DNA of 64,000 bases, from positions 1-64,000 of the forward strand of contig JAFZVC010000046.1 in assembly GCA_017618015.1 (NCBI GenBank). The letters are read 5' to 3'. Below are positions 44,556-53,232 of this stretch, piece by piece. The notes under the pieces are model-generated. The model saw only the letters and a program-made list of their open reading frames with translations. It was not told where the DNA came from and searched no databases. Position 1 is the first letter of the stretch; every line of letters starts with the position of its first letter. A program made the translations under genes and the position numbers. The DNA is from Spirochaetaceae bacterium. GTDB taxonomy: Bacteria > Spirochaetota > Spirochaetia > Treponematales > Treponemataceae.

Positions 44556-44918
44556 ATGCAAACGAAAAACATGAATACTGATGACAAAGATTTTTGGGAA
44601 GCGCTCGATAAGCTTGTTGAAAGTTCAGAAATCATAATAGACAGGCCGAAAGGAACGGCGCATCCCAAATATCCTGATTTTATTTATCGCGTTGATTATG
44701 GATACCTTAAAAACACTTCATCCATGGATGGAGCGGGAATCGATGTCTGGGTCGGAAGTGGCGACAAAAAAGTAGACGCGATTATGTGCATTATCGATTT
44801 AACAAAACGAGATTCCGAAATAAAAATCCTGCTTGGCTGTACGGAAGATGAAAAAAAGGAAGTCTATAAGATGCACAACGAAACAGAATATATGAAAGGC
44901 ATTTTAATCCGCCGTTGA
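44556..44918 (+). CDS. Inorganic pyrophosphatase-like protein
   Basis: 120 residues. IIIDRPKGTAHPKYPDF and YRVDYGYL resemble the substrate-binding strands of family I soluble pyrophosphatase, and DGAGIDVWVG corresponds to the metal-binding DxxPxDVLV loop with its first acidic residue kept but the second changed. It is shorter than true pyrophosphatases (~175 residues), so activity is uncertain. No ribosome-binding site; a -10 TATTAT (44543-44548) lies seven bases before the ATG, predicting a leaderless mRNA. Confidence 0.75.
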   Translation: MQTKNMNTDDKDFWEALDKLVESSEIIIDRPKGTAHPKYPDFIYRVDYGYLKNTSSMDGAGIDVWVGSGDKKVDAIMCIIDLTKRDSEIKILLGCTEDEKKEVYKMHNETEYMKGILIRR

Positions 44919-44947
44919 AGCCAGCAAATCAAGGTAGGAGAAACTGT

Positions 44948-46345
44948 ATGAAAGTTTTGGTCGCATTTTTATGTGTTGTTTTATGTCTGAACATTCTCAG
45001 CTGCTCAAAAACAAAACCATCGTCTGAAAATCAGAATCAGACAGAGACAAAGACAAGCGAAGAAGTCGTGAACAACTGGCCGCAAACTCAAACTATATCC
45101 GTACAAAGTCAGTATGTAAGGCCAACAACTAATGTATCACCGACACAAACCCAAACTGCCCCCGAACCTAAAAGGGATTATCTGACAATGGAAGAGTTCC
45201 TTAAGGAGCGCGAAGGTCTTTATGAAAAAGGCGGAATTACTCTTTATGATGCTGGGGAAATCTACGACGTACCGGAAAACTTCGGAATCGAGACGCACAG
45301 AGTTTTCGGATTGCATAGTGAATATGTACCGCCGGAGGAACCGTATAAAGAGATTGAAATCACTTTTATTTGGGAAGATGATTATCTTCATTTAATGCTT
45401 CCAACAGAAGTTTATGAAAAAAATCCAGAAGTCTATTTGGAAGCGGAACACGACGGAAAAACTTTCGTATATGACGATAAAAAGCCTCTTAAATTTGAGG
45501 CAGAAACGAATAATAGCGATGAACTTATCGGTTATCATTATTACTTAGACTTTACGAATCGGAATCTCTACTCACATAATGATGAATGGAATATCACTCT
45601 TAAAAACTGCCAGAATGATGAGGTTATTGCAGCCACGACTGTTTCAAAAGAAACAATTCCAGATAATTATGTAGTTTATACAGATGAATATGAATCGCCT
45701 TTTACAATTCTTAAAAATCGGGGTATGACGGTAGATACTGTTTATCACCTTATATACAAAGGAAAAGGAGGTTCTTTCCCGGACGAGGGAACGATGATTG
45801 TTTTCTCTTATGGTTATTATTGTACATATCCTTATTATGATATCTCTTACATTCCGTTTGTTGGCGTAAAAACAAAAACAGACAAAGACGGGGTTTGCAA
45901 TCTTGATTTTTCAATAAAAGAACCCGGACAATATAAAATTGATTTTTATGACTGTGCCACCGGTGAAATTACGAGATGTTTTTCTTTTAACTACATGGAG
46001 GCGCGTGAAAAAGTGCTTTCAAGCGGGCATTATATGGAAGTCAAGCACGTTGAACAGAAAGGTACAGAATGGAAAGTGGATTCCCCGGAAGGGCTTCGTT
46101 TAAGGGATTCTCCTTGGGGCAATAAAATCGGTCTGTTGGCAGACGGTACAGAAGTGATTCAAACTGAAGAAACTCATTATCCATTCTATGATTTTATAGA
46201 TGGCGCACATGGTTTTTGGATTCCCGTTCAAATAAAAAACAAAACGGAAGAAGCTGCAAATCAGGACAAGAAGGGAATATACCGTAACAGTGAGACGGCA
46301 GACGGCTGGGTATTCTCTGGCTTTTTGAAGAAAGGAAACTTATGA
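44948..46345 (+). CDS. Lipoprotein with C-terminal SH3-type domain
   Basis: 465 residues. ATG-44948 follows TAGGAGA and opens a lipoprotein signal (KVLVAFLCVVLCLNILSC, lipobox LSC). The mature N-terminus is Gln/Thr/Ser-rich, the middle is an unrecognised beta-rich region with a repeated 'YTDEYESPF'-type layout, and ~375-440 resembles a bacterial SH3 domain (GLRLRDSPWGNKIGLLADGTEV). Probably anchored in the cell envelope. The sequence is noticeably more AT-rich than its neighbours. Overlaps the ribokinase gene by 4 bp. Confidence 0.75.
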   Translation: MKVLVAFLCVVLCLNILSCSKTKPSSENQNQTETKTSEEVVNNWPQTQTISVQSQYVRPTTNVSPTQTQTAPEPKRDYLTMEEFLKEREGLYEKGGITLYDAGEIYDVPENFGIETHRVFGLHSEYVPPEEPYKEIEITFIWEDDYLHLMLPTEVYEKNPEVYLEAEHDGKTFVYDDKKPLKFEAETNNSDELIGYHYYLDFTNRNLYSHNDEWNITLKNCQNDEVIAATTVSKETIPDNYVVYTDEYESPFTILKNRGMTVDTVYHLIYKGKGGSFPDEGTMIVFSYGYYCTYPYYDISYIPFVGVKTKTDKDGVCNLDFSIKEPGQYKIDFYDCATGEITRCFSFNYMEAREKVLSSGHYMEVKHVEQKGTEWKVDSPEGLRLRDSPWGNKIGLLADGTEVIQTEETHYPFYDFIDGAHGFWIPVQIKNKTEEAANQDKKGIYRNSETADGWVFSGFLKKGNL

Positions 46346-47247
46346 AATTATTGAGTTTTGGTTCGTTGAACATCGATTATGTTTATCAGGTTGATCACAT
46401 CGTCTCAAATGGCGAGACAGAATCGACTTCCGGCATGAGCGCAAACTGCGGCGGTAAAGGCCTTAATCAGTCGATTGCGCTTGCAAGGGCGGGTGTTCCT
46501 GTATGGCATGCTGGAATGGTCGGAAATGAAGGTCAGCTTCTTATAGACGCGTGCGTAAAAAACGGCGTGAACACTGATTTTATCCGCAAGACAGAAGGGC
46601 GCTCCGGTCACACTATAATCCAGGTTGATAAAGACGGAAACAACTCGATTATCCTTTTTGGAGGGGCAAACCGCTGTATGACGGAAGCGTTCATTGACGA
46701 AGTGATAAACAGCTTTGAAAGCGGCGATATGATAATTCTCCAGAACGAAATCAACCTTCTTGATGTCATTATTGATAAAGCATTTGCAAAAGGAATGCAG
46801 ATTGTCCTGAATCCGTCTCCGTACGACAAAGCTCTTGAAGAATGCGACCTGAAAAAAGTCTCATATTTTATTCTGAACGAAATTGAGGGCAATCAGATGA
46901 CAGGCGAAAAAGAGCCGGAGAAAATCCTTGATGGTATTCACGAAAAGTATCCGAAAGCGAAGATAGTTCTGACGCTTGGTTCTGAAGGCTCAATGTATTT
47001 TGATGACGGGAAAATCTGTCGTCAGGGGATTTATAAAGTCAAGGCAGTCGACACAACTGCAGCCGGAGACACTTTCACCGGTTTTTTCATCTCGTCTTTA
47101 ATAAAAGGGATGAAAAGCGAAGAATGCTTGTCTCTTGCGGCAAAAGCGGCGGCAATCGCGGTGACAAAACCCGGCGCGCTAGATTCTATCCCGACACTGG
47201 ATGAAGTCATTGCCGCAAGATGGCTTTCTTTCTCCAATCTTCCATAA
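46342..47247 (+). CDS. PfkB-family carbohydrate kinase (ribokinase-like)
   Basis: 301 residues, PfkB fold with the first signature GGKGLNQSIALARAG, and the second signature DTTAAGDTFTGFF carrying the catalytic aspartate of GAGD-type motifs. Ribokinase is the likeliest activity. AAAGGA precedes the ATG. The 3' end overlaps the convergent DinB/DUF3795 gene by 41 bp. Confidence 0.9.
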   Translation: MKLLSFGSLNIDYVYQVDHIVSNGETESTSGMSANCGGKGLNQSIALARAGVPVWHAGMVGNEGQLLIDACVKNGVNTDFIRKTEGRSGHTIIQVDKDGNNSIILFGGANRCMTEAFIDEVINSFESGDMIILQNEINLLDVIIDKAFAKGMQIVLNPSPYDKALEECDLKKVSYFILNEIEGNQMTGEKEPEKILDGIHEKYPKAKIVLTLGSEGSMYFDDGKICRQGIYKVKAVDTTAAGDTFTGFFISSLIKGMKSEECLSLAAKAAAIAVTKPGALDSIPTLDEVIAARWLSFSNLP

Positions 47248-48280
47248 TCTTCAAGCCTTTGTCGATATCGCAGCCAATGACTTCCTGAACTTTCTGGAAC
47301 TTCACACTCTGATGCATAAAATCAATGACTTTTATGAATTCTTTCTTGCCGTATTTCTGGATGAACAAGCCCAGAACTCTTACGGCGTTTGTCTCTTCAT
47401 CGAGGGCGTAGAAACCTTTGTGGCAGTTGTAAAGCTCGTCGCATTCGTAGCAGCCTTCAAGCCCTTTTTCCTTGCAGCAGGCTGTGTTCGGGCATACTCC
47501 GTCCGGGGATTCTGTTGCAAATGAGCATGTGTTGTAAACGGTTCTGCACGAGCCACACCAAGCCGTTAAAAAGCATTGCTTACAGTAAAGTCCGCAGTAG
47601 GCAATCAGATTTACGCCCTTCTTTGCTTTTTGGCAGAGCTTATTTTTGATATAGTCAATCGCCTCAAGATGCATAATCCAGTGGCGCGACATCGGCATTT
47701 GAATCAGGCCTTTCACAGTTTTTCCGCACCAGTAATCAATCAGCCAGAAGGTAGATTCGTCAGTGCTTACGCATTTGCTTGCGACAAGCCTTTCTTTGTC
47801 AGCCGCCGTAAACTTTTTCTTTAGGTCCGCAAATTTCAAGTTTTTCAAAAACTCATTCGTTGAGTCCATAACAGCCTTGGCATATTCATAAACGGCTTTC
47901 ATATCAAGTTTTTTAGAGAACTCAATCATCTGCTTGCCATCAAGCTCGTTGCCAGTTGTGATAATCGTGCTTTTTGTTTTCGCTTTCCAGCCATTTTCAA
48001 AAATCTGCTTGTCCTGCAAAATCAGCGTATGAACGACAATATCCTCGATGCGGAAAACATGCCAGAGCGACCAGCCAATAGTAGCGTGATGATTTTGATG
48101 ACCATCGCCGCAAGGCATCTGGTAATAAGCTTCAGCCGGGTAGATTCTTGCACCATATGAAATAACATCAAAAAGCTCGTTCCGTAGTTCAAGCAGCGTT
48201 TTAATTCCGTCCGCAAAGGTGCTTTCCTTTGCAATCAAAGCCTGCATTTTTTTGTTTTTTTCTGACCATTCTTTGTTCAT
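47207..48280 (-). CDS. DinB-like protein fused to a cysteine-rich DUF3795 domain
   Basis: 357 residues. The first ~215 look like a DinB/YfiT-type four-helix bundle (HHATIGWSLWHVFRIEDIV with the metal-ligand style histidines). From ~228 a cysteine-rich DUF3795-like region follows (IAYCGLYCKQCF, then CGSC, CPNTACC, CYECDELYNC), probably a zinc or Fe-S site. AAAGGAGG precedes the ATG. Function unknown; DinB-fold proteins are often thiol- or metal-dependent transferases. Confidence 0.75.
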   Translation of the reverse strand: MNKEWSEKNKKMQALIAKESTFADGIKTLLELRNELFDVISYGARIYPAEAYYQMPCGDGHQNHHATIGWSLWHVFRIEDIVVHTLILQDKQIFENGWKAKTKSTIITTGNELDGKQMIEFSKKLDMKAVYEYAKAVMDSTNEFLKNLKFADLKKKFTAADKERLVASKCVSTDESTFWLIDYWCGKTVKGLIQMPMSRHWIMHLEAIDYIKNKLCQKAKKGVNLIAYCGLYCKQCFLTAWCGSCRTVYNTCSFATESPDGVCPNTACCKEKGLEGCYECDELYNCHKGFYALDEETNAVRVLGLFIQKYGKKEFIKVIDFMHQSVKFQKVQEVIGCDIDKGLKIMEDWRKKAILRQ

Positions 48281-48351
48281 AGATGCCTCCTTTACTACGA
48301 GTTAATTGGTGCCAGTGACGCGCGCATTCCCCCGCGCTTACTCCTTTACTG

Positions 48352-48825
48352 CTACAACCAGATAGCCTCGCTCAAAACCTTTGTGGCTTTGAGTTCTTCT
48401 ACACAAACCACATTGAGCAAAAACCAGGCACGTTCCTCTTCTGTCATCGCTGTAATTTCCGTTGAGCCGATTTTGCGCGAAAGGTTTTGTTCTATTGTTT
48501 CTATAGCGTCGATTTTTTTCTGCAGTTCGTTTTTCTTTTGTTCCCACTCCACTTTTTTGGAATAAAGAGAATCCAAAAAGCCCTGCGATTTAAGTCCGCC
48601 CTTCATAATCTTTTTGATTTCGTTAAGCGAAAAGCCAAGCTCCTGTAGCTCTACAAGTACGTTCAGTTTTTTTACCTGATCGACGGAGTAATAACGATAA
48701 CCAGTCAGCGGATCAACCTTGCTGGGAATGATAATTCCTTTTTTTTCGTAAAGACGAAGCGCCTTTGGTGTCGTTCCAAAAAAATCGGCGAGCTCGCTTA
48801 TCTTTAATAATTCATCTTTTTCCAT
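48352..48825 (-). CDS. MerR-family regulator of the adjacent ABC genes
   Basis: 157 residues: N-terminal MerR winged helix (LLKISELADFFGTTPKALRLYEKKG...TGYRYYSVDQVKKL), a long dimerisation coiled coil (~75-115), and a short tail. Drug-sensing relatives carry a ~150-residue GyrI-like effector domain, absent here, so it may be truncated or sense through the coiled coil. It is divergent from the ABC operon with a 44-bp gap that contains a MerR-type operator. An extended -10 for its own promoter (TGT-TATAAT) lies within the start of the ABC gene. Confidence 0.88.
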   Translation of the reverse strand: MEKDELLKISELADFFGTTPKALRLYEKKGIIIPSKVDPLTGYRYYSVDQVKKLNVLVELQELGFSLNEIKKIMKGGLKSQGFLDSLYSKKVEWEQKKNELQKKIDAIETIEQNLSRKIGSTEITAMTEEERAWFLLNVVCVEELKATKVLSEAIWL

Positions 48826-48832
48826 TTTTTTC

Positions 48833-48863
48833 TTGACTCTGTCCCTAGGGCAAGGTTTAGCGT
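48833..48863 (+). promoter_or_regulatory. MerR-type operator/promoter of the split ABC operon
   Basis: -35 TTGACT (48833-48838), long 19-bp spacer and -10 TAGCGT (48858-48863), with a partial dyad centred on CCTAGG (48844-48849). The over-long spacer and central dyad are the hallmark of MerR-activated promoters. The ABC gene's ATG is six bases after the -10, so its mRNA is probably leaderless. Confidence 0.65.
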
Positions 48864-48869
48864 TTTGCT

Positions 48870-49892
48870 ATGAACATTATAACACGCACTTTTTCAAAAA
48901 TGAAGCTTTTGATTTTTATTACTCTTGCCGTTGATATTCTTTTTCTTGCGATTGATCTTGTCTGGAATAAGAATCTTTCAAATCTGATTGACCTCGTAAC
49001 AGATGGCATTTCCGCTGGGAACGCGGTCTTCCCCAAAATGCTCGTGGAGCTTTTGATAATTCTTGCCGCATTCATTTTTTTGAGCGGGGCAAATACTTTT
49101 GTTTCTGGTGTAACTTCAGCAAAAATCAATTATGAGTTAAAAAACAATTATTTTGAGAGTCTTGCGCATAACACTTTTTTACAGCAGAAAGCCAAAGCTC
49201 GCACGGTTAGCGGCGGAGAAATGACTTCCGTGTTATTGAATGAGTTTAATGCGGTAAGTGTTTTTATTTCAGAAAACCTTTTTTTCATCTTTGACAGCTT
49301 AGTAAAGTTTCTTGGTACCTTCGGATGGTTCATTTTTATGAATCCGTTCCTGGCTATATCCTCAAACTTGCCAGTCTTTTTGATTATCCTTTATGTATCG
49401 TTTTCCAGTAAGATTCTAAAAAAATATACGATTAAAACAAATGACGAAAACGCAAAGCTAAACGCCGTTACCGAAAGCCTGATGTCACTTTTTCCTGTAA
49501 TCAGATTGTATCAGGCGCAAAAGCTTATTCTAACGAATTACACAAGCACGCTCAAAAAATGGGAAGAGCTGAATATCTCCATGGAAAAGAAGAAAGCAAT
49601 TTTGATGTCAATTTCTGCGGTTATGACATGTATTCCGCTGCTGCTTCTGGTCTTGATTGGCGGGAATCTTGTTATTAAAGGTCAGATTACAGTGGGAGAG
49701 CTTTACATATTTATCAATCTTTCGGGGAATGTTTCGGGCATTCTGATGAACATGCCGTCTTTTATAATGCAGTTCCGCATTTTTGCCGGAAACCTTCAGA
49801 AAATAAGTGATCCCCGACGCACGGGGCGGGGTAATGCTAGCAGTCAGGAACGTATGCAAGCCTCGACACGAATAAACAAACTAGGAGAATGA
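48870..49892 (+). CDS. ABC exporter membrane subunit without ATPase (TMD1)
   Basis: 340 residues forming an ABC exporter six-helix membrane domain (~12-300) and ending in a hydrophilic tail with an Arg/Ser/Gly-rich stretch (~314-337) where the ATPase would normally begin. The ATPase is instead a separate gene whose start overlaps this stop by 4 bp. The expected substrate is a peptide or drug. No ribosome-binding site is present; see the MerR-type promoter immediately upstream. Confidence 0.82.
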   Translation: MNIITRTFSKMKLLIFITLAVDILFLAIDLVWNKNLSNLIDLVTDGISAGNAVFPKMLVELLIILAAFIFLSGANTFVSGVTSAKINYELKNNYFESLAHNTFLQQKAKARTVSGGEMTSVLLNEFNAVSVFISENLFFIFDSLVKFLGTFGWFIFMNPFLAISSNLPVFLIILYVSFSSKILKKYTIKTNDENAKLNAVTESLMSLFPVIRLYQAQKLILTNYTSTLKKWEELNISMEKKKAILMSISAVMTCIPLLLLVLIGGNLVIKGQITVGELYIFINLSGNVSGILMNMPSFIMQFRIFAGNLQKISDPRRTGRGNASSQERMQASTRINKLGE

Positions 49893-50497
49893 AAATGATA
49901 AAAATCGAAAATCTAACATATTCTTATGATCAAAAAACAGTGCTTAAAAATCTGAATCTTACAATACCTGATGGAGAGAAAATCGGAATAATCGGCGAGA
50001 GCGGTTCCGGAAAATCAACCTTAATCAAGTTTCTTTCCGGGCTATACGAGGTGCAGCAGGGCAAAATTATTGCGGAAGGAAAAATGTCTGTCGTCATACA
50101 GGGAAATCAGCTCTTTCCATTTACCATAAGAGAAAATATTACATGCGGCCATGAAATTCCAGAAGAACAGATTTGGGAAGCGGTTAGAATTGCACAACTT
50201 GAAGAATGGATAAAATCGCTACCCGAAGGCTTAGATACTTTTACTGGCGTTCGTGGCGACAATGTTTCTGGCGGGCAGGCACAAAGAATCTGCATTGCAA
50301 GAGCGATTGCACAGAATCCCCAGATTTTGATTTTGGACGAAGCGACTTCCGCTTTGGATATGGAAACCTCTGCGCATCTTATTGAAGCCCTTCAGAACTG
50401 GTGGAAGAATCGGACGGTAATTTCAATTGCGCACAGAAAAGAAGCCCTTGATTTTTGCGATAAAATCTACCGTTTGGAGGATGGCGTTTTATGCTGA
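49889..50497 (+). CDS. ABC exporter ATPase as a free-standing protein
   Basis: 202 residues: Walker A GESGSGKST, Q-loop VVIQGNQLF, signature VSGGQAQ, Walker B ILILDEATSALD, H-loop IAHR. All catalytic elements are present, but the protein is compact, with a shortened region between the beta subdomain and Q-loop. GGAG lies upstream within TMD1, and the gene overlaps the next one by 7 bp. It is the only ATPase of the operon, so a homodimer probably serves both membrane subunits. Confidence 0.9.
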   Translation: MKMIKIENLTYSYDQKTVLKNLNLTIPDGEKIGIIGESGSGKSTLIKFLSGLYEVQQGKIIAEGKMSVVIQGNQLFPFTIRENITCGHEIPEEQIWEAVRIAQLEEWIKSLPEGLDTFTGVRGDNVSGGQAQRICIARAIAQNPQILILDEATSALDMETSAHLIEALQNWWKNRTVISIAHRKEALDFCDKIYRLEDGVLC

Positions 50498-51417
50498 AAA
50501 AACTCGGAATCAAAAAACAATATTTAGGGCTGCTTGCCTTTCGTCTTCCGTTTGAAGCCATCCGTAATCTGGTAAATGCACTTTTCTTAAAGCAGGCTTT
50601 TGAAGCTATAGAGGCGCTGGATTTTACGAAGCTTGGCATTGTATGTGCTCTTTTTTTCGCGTCTAACTTATTGCTGTTCACCTATAATGGGACAGTCTGG
50701 CGATTTTTCGCGGCTTTTTATGCCCGGTTACAGAAAAAATTAAAGCTTTATATTTTCAACAAGCTTCTTGCAAAGCCGATTGAAGAGATTGATAAACTTG
50801 CCTCTGGCGATGTTCTTATGCGGATTAATCAGGATGCGCAGATGACCGCCGCGATTTATGGCGAGCCTTGGAATCTTATATTTCTTGTGAACGGAATTGC
50901 GAACCTTGTTTTGTCATCGCTTTTACTCTGTGTTTTTGATTTGAAGTTCTATCTGATTGTACTGGCTTTTGTGATTCCCCATATCCTGATTGTTTCATTG
51001 GTTTTGTCACCGCTTTTGAGGTCAATTCAGAACAAGCTTCAAAAAACTTCCGCAGAATTAACCGATATGTACGAATCCTTTGTTAATATGGCGGATACGG
51101 TTTTCTTATATGACTGCTCGGATTTTTTCCTGAAGAAAATACAGCTGAAAAATCTGGAACTAAAACGGCTTTCAATAAAAAAGGTCTTTTATAAAGCTCT
51201 TGAACAGGCGGTTATGCCTCTCTTTGGAATAACCGGTTACCTTGTTCTAATGTTCCTCGGAGCCGAGAAAATAAGCGCGGGAATAATGACACTTGGTGCT
51301 CTGCTTTATGTGTTTCAGCTTCGTGGCGGTGTCCTGCTGGGTTCGAACATGATTGCCACCAGCATTACGACAATCTCTGTGAACAAAGCGGGATTAAAGA
51401 GATTGGAAGAATTATAA
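50491..51417 (+). CDS. ABC exporter membrane subunit without ATPase (TMD2)
   Basis: 308 residues, a second six-helix exporter membrane domain that stops (LKRLEEL) exactly where the linker to an ATPase is usually found. No ATPase remnant is visible in any frame of the following 250 bp. With TMD1 and the free ATPase this gives the order TMD-NBD-TMD, unusual for exporter-type ABC systems. Confidence 0.82.
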   Translation: MLKKLGIKKQYLGLLAFRLPFEAIRNLVNALFLKQAFEAIEALDFTKLGIVCALFFASNLLLFTYNGTVWRFFAAFYARLQKKLKLYIFNKLLAKPIEEIDKLASGDVLMRINQDAQMTAAIYGEPWNLIFLVNGIANLVLSSLLLCVFDLKFYLIVLAFVIPHILIVSLVLSPLLRSIQNKLQKTSAELTDMYESFVNMADTVFLYDCSDFFLKKIQLKNLELKRLSIKKVFYKALEQAVMPLFGITGYLVLMFLGAEKISAGIMTLGALLYVFQLRGGVLLGSNMIATSITTISVNKAGLKRLEEL

Positions 51418-51466
51418 GGGCTTCGGCATTGACACAACACTCTTTATTCTGTATGTTCAAAGCAAG

Positions 51467-51568
51467 ATGAACTTTTTTGTGATCGAAACTACATACACAA
51501 CCACCTCAACAACAGTTACCACAACTACTACAGGTGCCGGTATGCATTTGGATTACAGAAAAGAATAA
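51467..51568 (+). CDS. 33-residue threonine-rich ORF, candidate peptide precursor
   Basis: MNFFVIETTYTTTSTTV then five Thr, GAGMHLDYRKE. Fourteen of 33 residues are Thr, encoded by mixed ACA/ACC/ACT codons, so it is not a simple trinucleotide repeat; that supports coding. It lies 50 bp after the ABC membrane gene and 29 bp before a strong terminator. TTGACA (51429-51434) and TATGTT (51452-51457) with a 17-bp spacer form a plausible own promoter, but the ATG is only nine bases after the -10 and there is no ribosome-binding site. A secreted or modified peptide exported by the ABC proteins is possible; the ORF may also be fortuitous. Confidence 0.4.
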   Translation: MNFFVIETTYTTTSTTVTTTTTGAGMHLDYRKE

Positions 51569-51596
51569 GATTGCAGATTATAAGCTGATATAAACT

Positions 51597-51632
51597 GACC
51601 ACTTATCTTTTCGGTAAGTGGTCTTTTTTTTT
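51597..51632 (+). terminator. Terminator of the split ABC operon
   Basis: Stem GACCACTTA (51597-51605) with TAAGTGGTC (51615-51623), 9-nt loop, followed by nine T. It closes the unit after the Thr-rich ORF. Confidence 0.9.
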
Positions 51633-51671
51633 GGCTTAAGCAAATTTCGAAAAGTTCACAGGAGGATGATT

Positions 51672-52499
51672 ATGGACTTACACGATTTCAAAGACGTTGC
51701 GGAAAATTACGACCGCTACCTGGACGTAATGTATTCGCAGGAGTTTGACAAGCACGAAAACTTTCAGGAGTTTTATCTGGAACTTGCAAAAAAGTATGGT
51801 AGCGGAGGCGTTGTTGATGTTGCATGCGGAACAGGAGCAGTGCTTCTTTATCTTGCAGAACGCGGAATTATTGCTGACGGAACAGACATTTCCGAAGAGA
51901 TGTGCAAGGTTGCCGGAGCTAAGGCAGAAAAGCTTGGTCTCAAACTCAACATTTACCCCGCAGACATGACAAAGTTCAACTCGGGAAGAAAGTACTCGCT
52001 TGCGATAATTGCCCGAAGCGGCTTTATGCACTTGCCGGATACAAAAACTCAAAAGGCAGCACTTCTGAACCTTCGCGATCAGCTTACAACGGGCGGCATC
52101 CTCACGCTCAATACATTTGATCCATGGCCACCATTTCAGGCAGCCCAGATGAACACGAAGCCCGAAGATTACAGCTTCCGCCTTGAATATGTGAACGCAG
52201 ACGGTAACCGTGAGAAAATCTATAACGCAATCTCGTATAATCCTTACACGCAGCAGATGTACGGAAACTGGAAGTTCGAGACGTACAACGAAACTGGCGA
52301 AGTTATTGGTGAGCGTGTCCGTCCTCTTTTGATGCGGCAGACATACCGCAGTGAAATGTTCTTGCTTGCTGAGCTTTGTGGCTTTGAAGTTGTGGACATC
52401 TACCGCGGCTACAACGGCGACAAGGAAGATTTGAACGACCCGTCATCAGCAGCGAAATACAAAAGCAATCTTATCTGGATTTTGAAAAGGAAGGACTAA
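51672..52499 (+). CDS. SAM-dependent methyltransferase
   Basis: 275 residues with motif I VVDVACGTGAVL and ADGTDISEEM; C-terminal region with RQTYRSEMFLLAELCGFEV as in small-molecule methyltransferases. AGGAGG ends seven bases before ATG-51672, whereas the in-frame ATG-51666 is too close to it. One base separates it from the GNAT gene downstream. Confidence 0.88.
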   Translation: MDLHDFKDVAENYDRYLDVMYSQEFDKHENFQEFYLELAKKYGSGGVVDVACGTGAVLLYLAERGIIADGTDISEEMCKVAGAKAEKLGLKLNIYPADMTKFNSGRKYSLAIIARSGFMHLPDTKTQKAALLNLRDQLTTGGILTLNTFDPWPPFQAAQMNTKPEDYSFRLEYVNADGNREKIYNAISYNPYTQQMYGNWKFETYNETGEVIGERVRPLLMRQTYRSEMFLLAELCGFEVVDIYRGYNGDKEDLNDPSSAAKYKSNLIWILKRKD

Positions 52500-52500
52500 A

Positions 52501-52986
52501 ATGATAAAAGAAATTGATAAAAGCAACATCGCTGAATGTGTAAATGTGATTAGAAAAAGTTTCCAGACTGTCGCAGACGAGTTTGGTTTTACAGTAGAAA
52601 ATGCGCCGCGTTTTACAGCTTTTGCGACAACAGAGGAATGGCTTTTCTATCAGCTTGAATATGAGCATAGGCTGATGGCAGCTTATTTTTCTGATGACGG
52701 AAAAATCGTGGGATATTATTCGCTGCCGTTTTTGGAAAACTCCGAGTGTGAATTAAACAATCTTTGCGTGTTGCCGGAGTTCAGACATAAAAAGATTGGT
52801 GAATCGCTCTTGGCTGATGCGGTCACCCGCGCCAAAAGCAAAAACTGCACAAAAATGAAAATCGGCATTGTGGAAGAAAATAAGGTACTGCGAAAGTGGT
52901 ATGAAGCGCACGAATTCATTCACACCCATACCCAGAAATATGATTTCTTCCCGTTTACCTGCGGGTATATGGAAAGGGATTTATAA
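52501..52986 (+). CDS. GNAT acetyltransferase
   Basis: 161 residues with LNNLCVLPEFRHKKIGESLL and the C-terminal VLRKWYEAHEF motif of GNAT enzymes. Directly follows the methyltransferase. Its 3' end touches the remains of a VOC gene on the opposite strand. Confidence 0.87.
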   Translation: MIKEIDKSNIAECVNVIRKSFQTVADEFGFTVENAPRFTAFATTEEWLFYQLEYEHRLMAAYFSDDGKIVGYYSLPFLENSECELNNLCVLPEFRHKKIGESLLADAVTRAKSKNCTKMKIGIVEENKVLRKWYEAHEFIHTHTQKYDFFPFTCGYMERDL

Positions 52987-53208
52987 ATCCAACTGCAGAT
53001 TTCGCCGGTTTTGCGCGCCATTTTCGCGCGCTCTGCAACTGCCGAGCTGCCTTCTTTCATCAATTCCCAGGCAGCTACCACCTGCTCCTTCGTATCCATC
53101 ATTGCCGTAAGTCATCAGTGCTGTGATTTTTCCTGAGAATGCCTTTTTATACAGCTCCATCGCTTCGTGGCATTTTCCGTTGAAGTTTAGTGTCGGAACA
53201 AATGTCAT
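52981..53208 (-). pseudogene. Decayed PhnB/VOC (glyoxalase-fold) gene
   Basis: A good ribosome-binding site (GGAGGAAG) and the family N-terminus (FVPTLNFNGKCHEAMELYKKAFSGK, residues 3-27) are intact. After YGNDGYEG the reading frame leaves the family pattern. A piece of the expected C-terminal half (KEQVVAAWELMKEG) is in another minus-strand frame at about 53050-53095, and the final strand is missing. An internal deletion, a frameshift and loss of the 3' end explain this. Confidence 0.75.
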
Positions 53209-53232
53209 AGTACTTCTTCCTCCATCTTCCTG

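Noticed and set aside
51429-51457. Conventional promoter plus leader for the Thr-rich ORF
   Set aside because: The -10 leaves only nine bases before the ATG and there is no ribosome-binding site, so ordinary initiation cannot be claimed.
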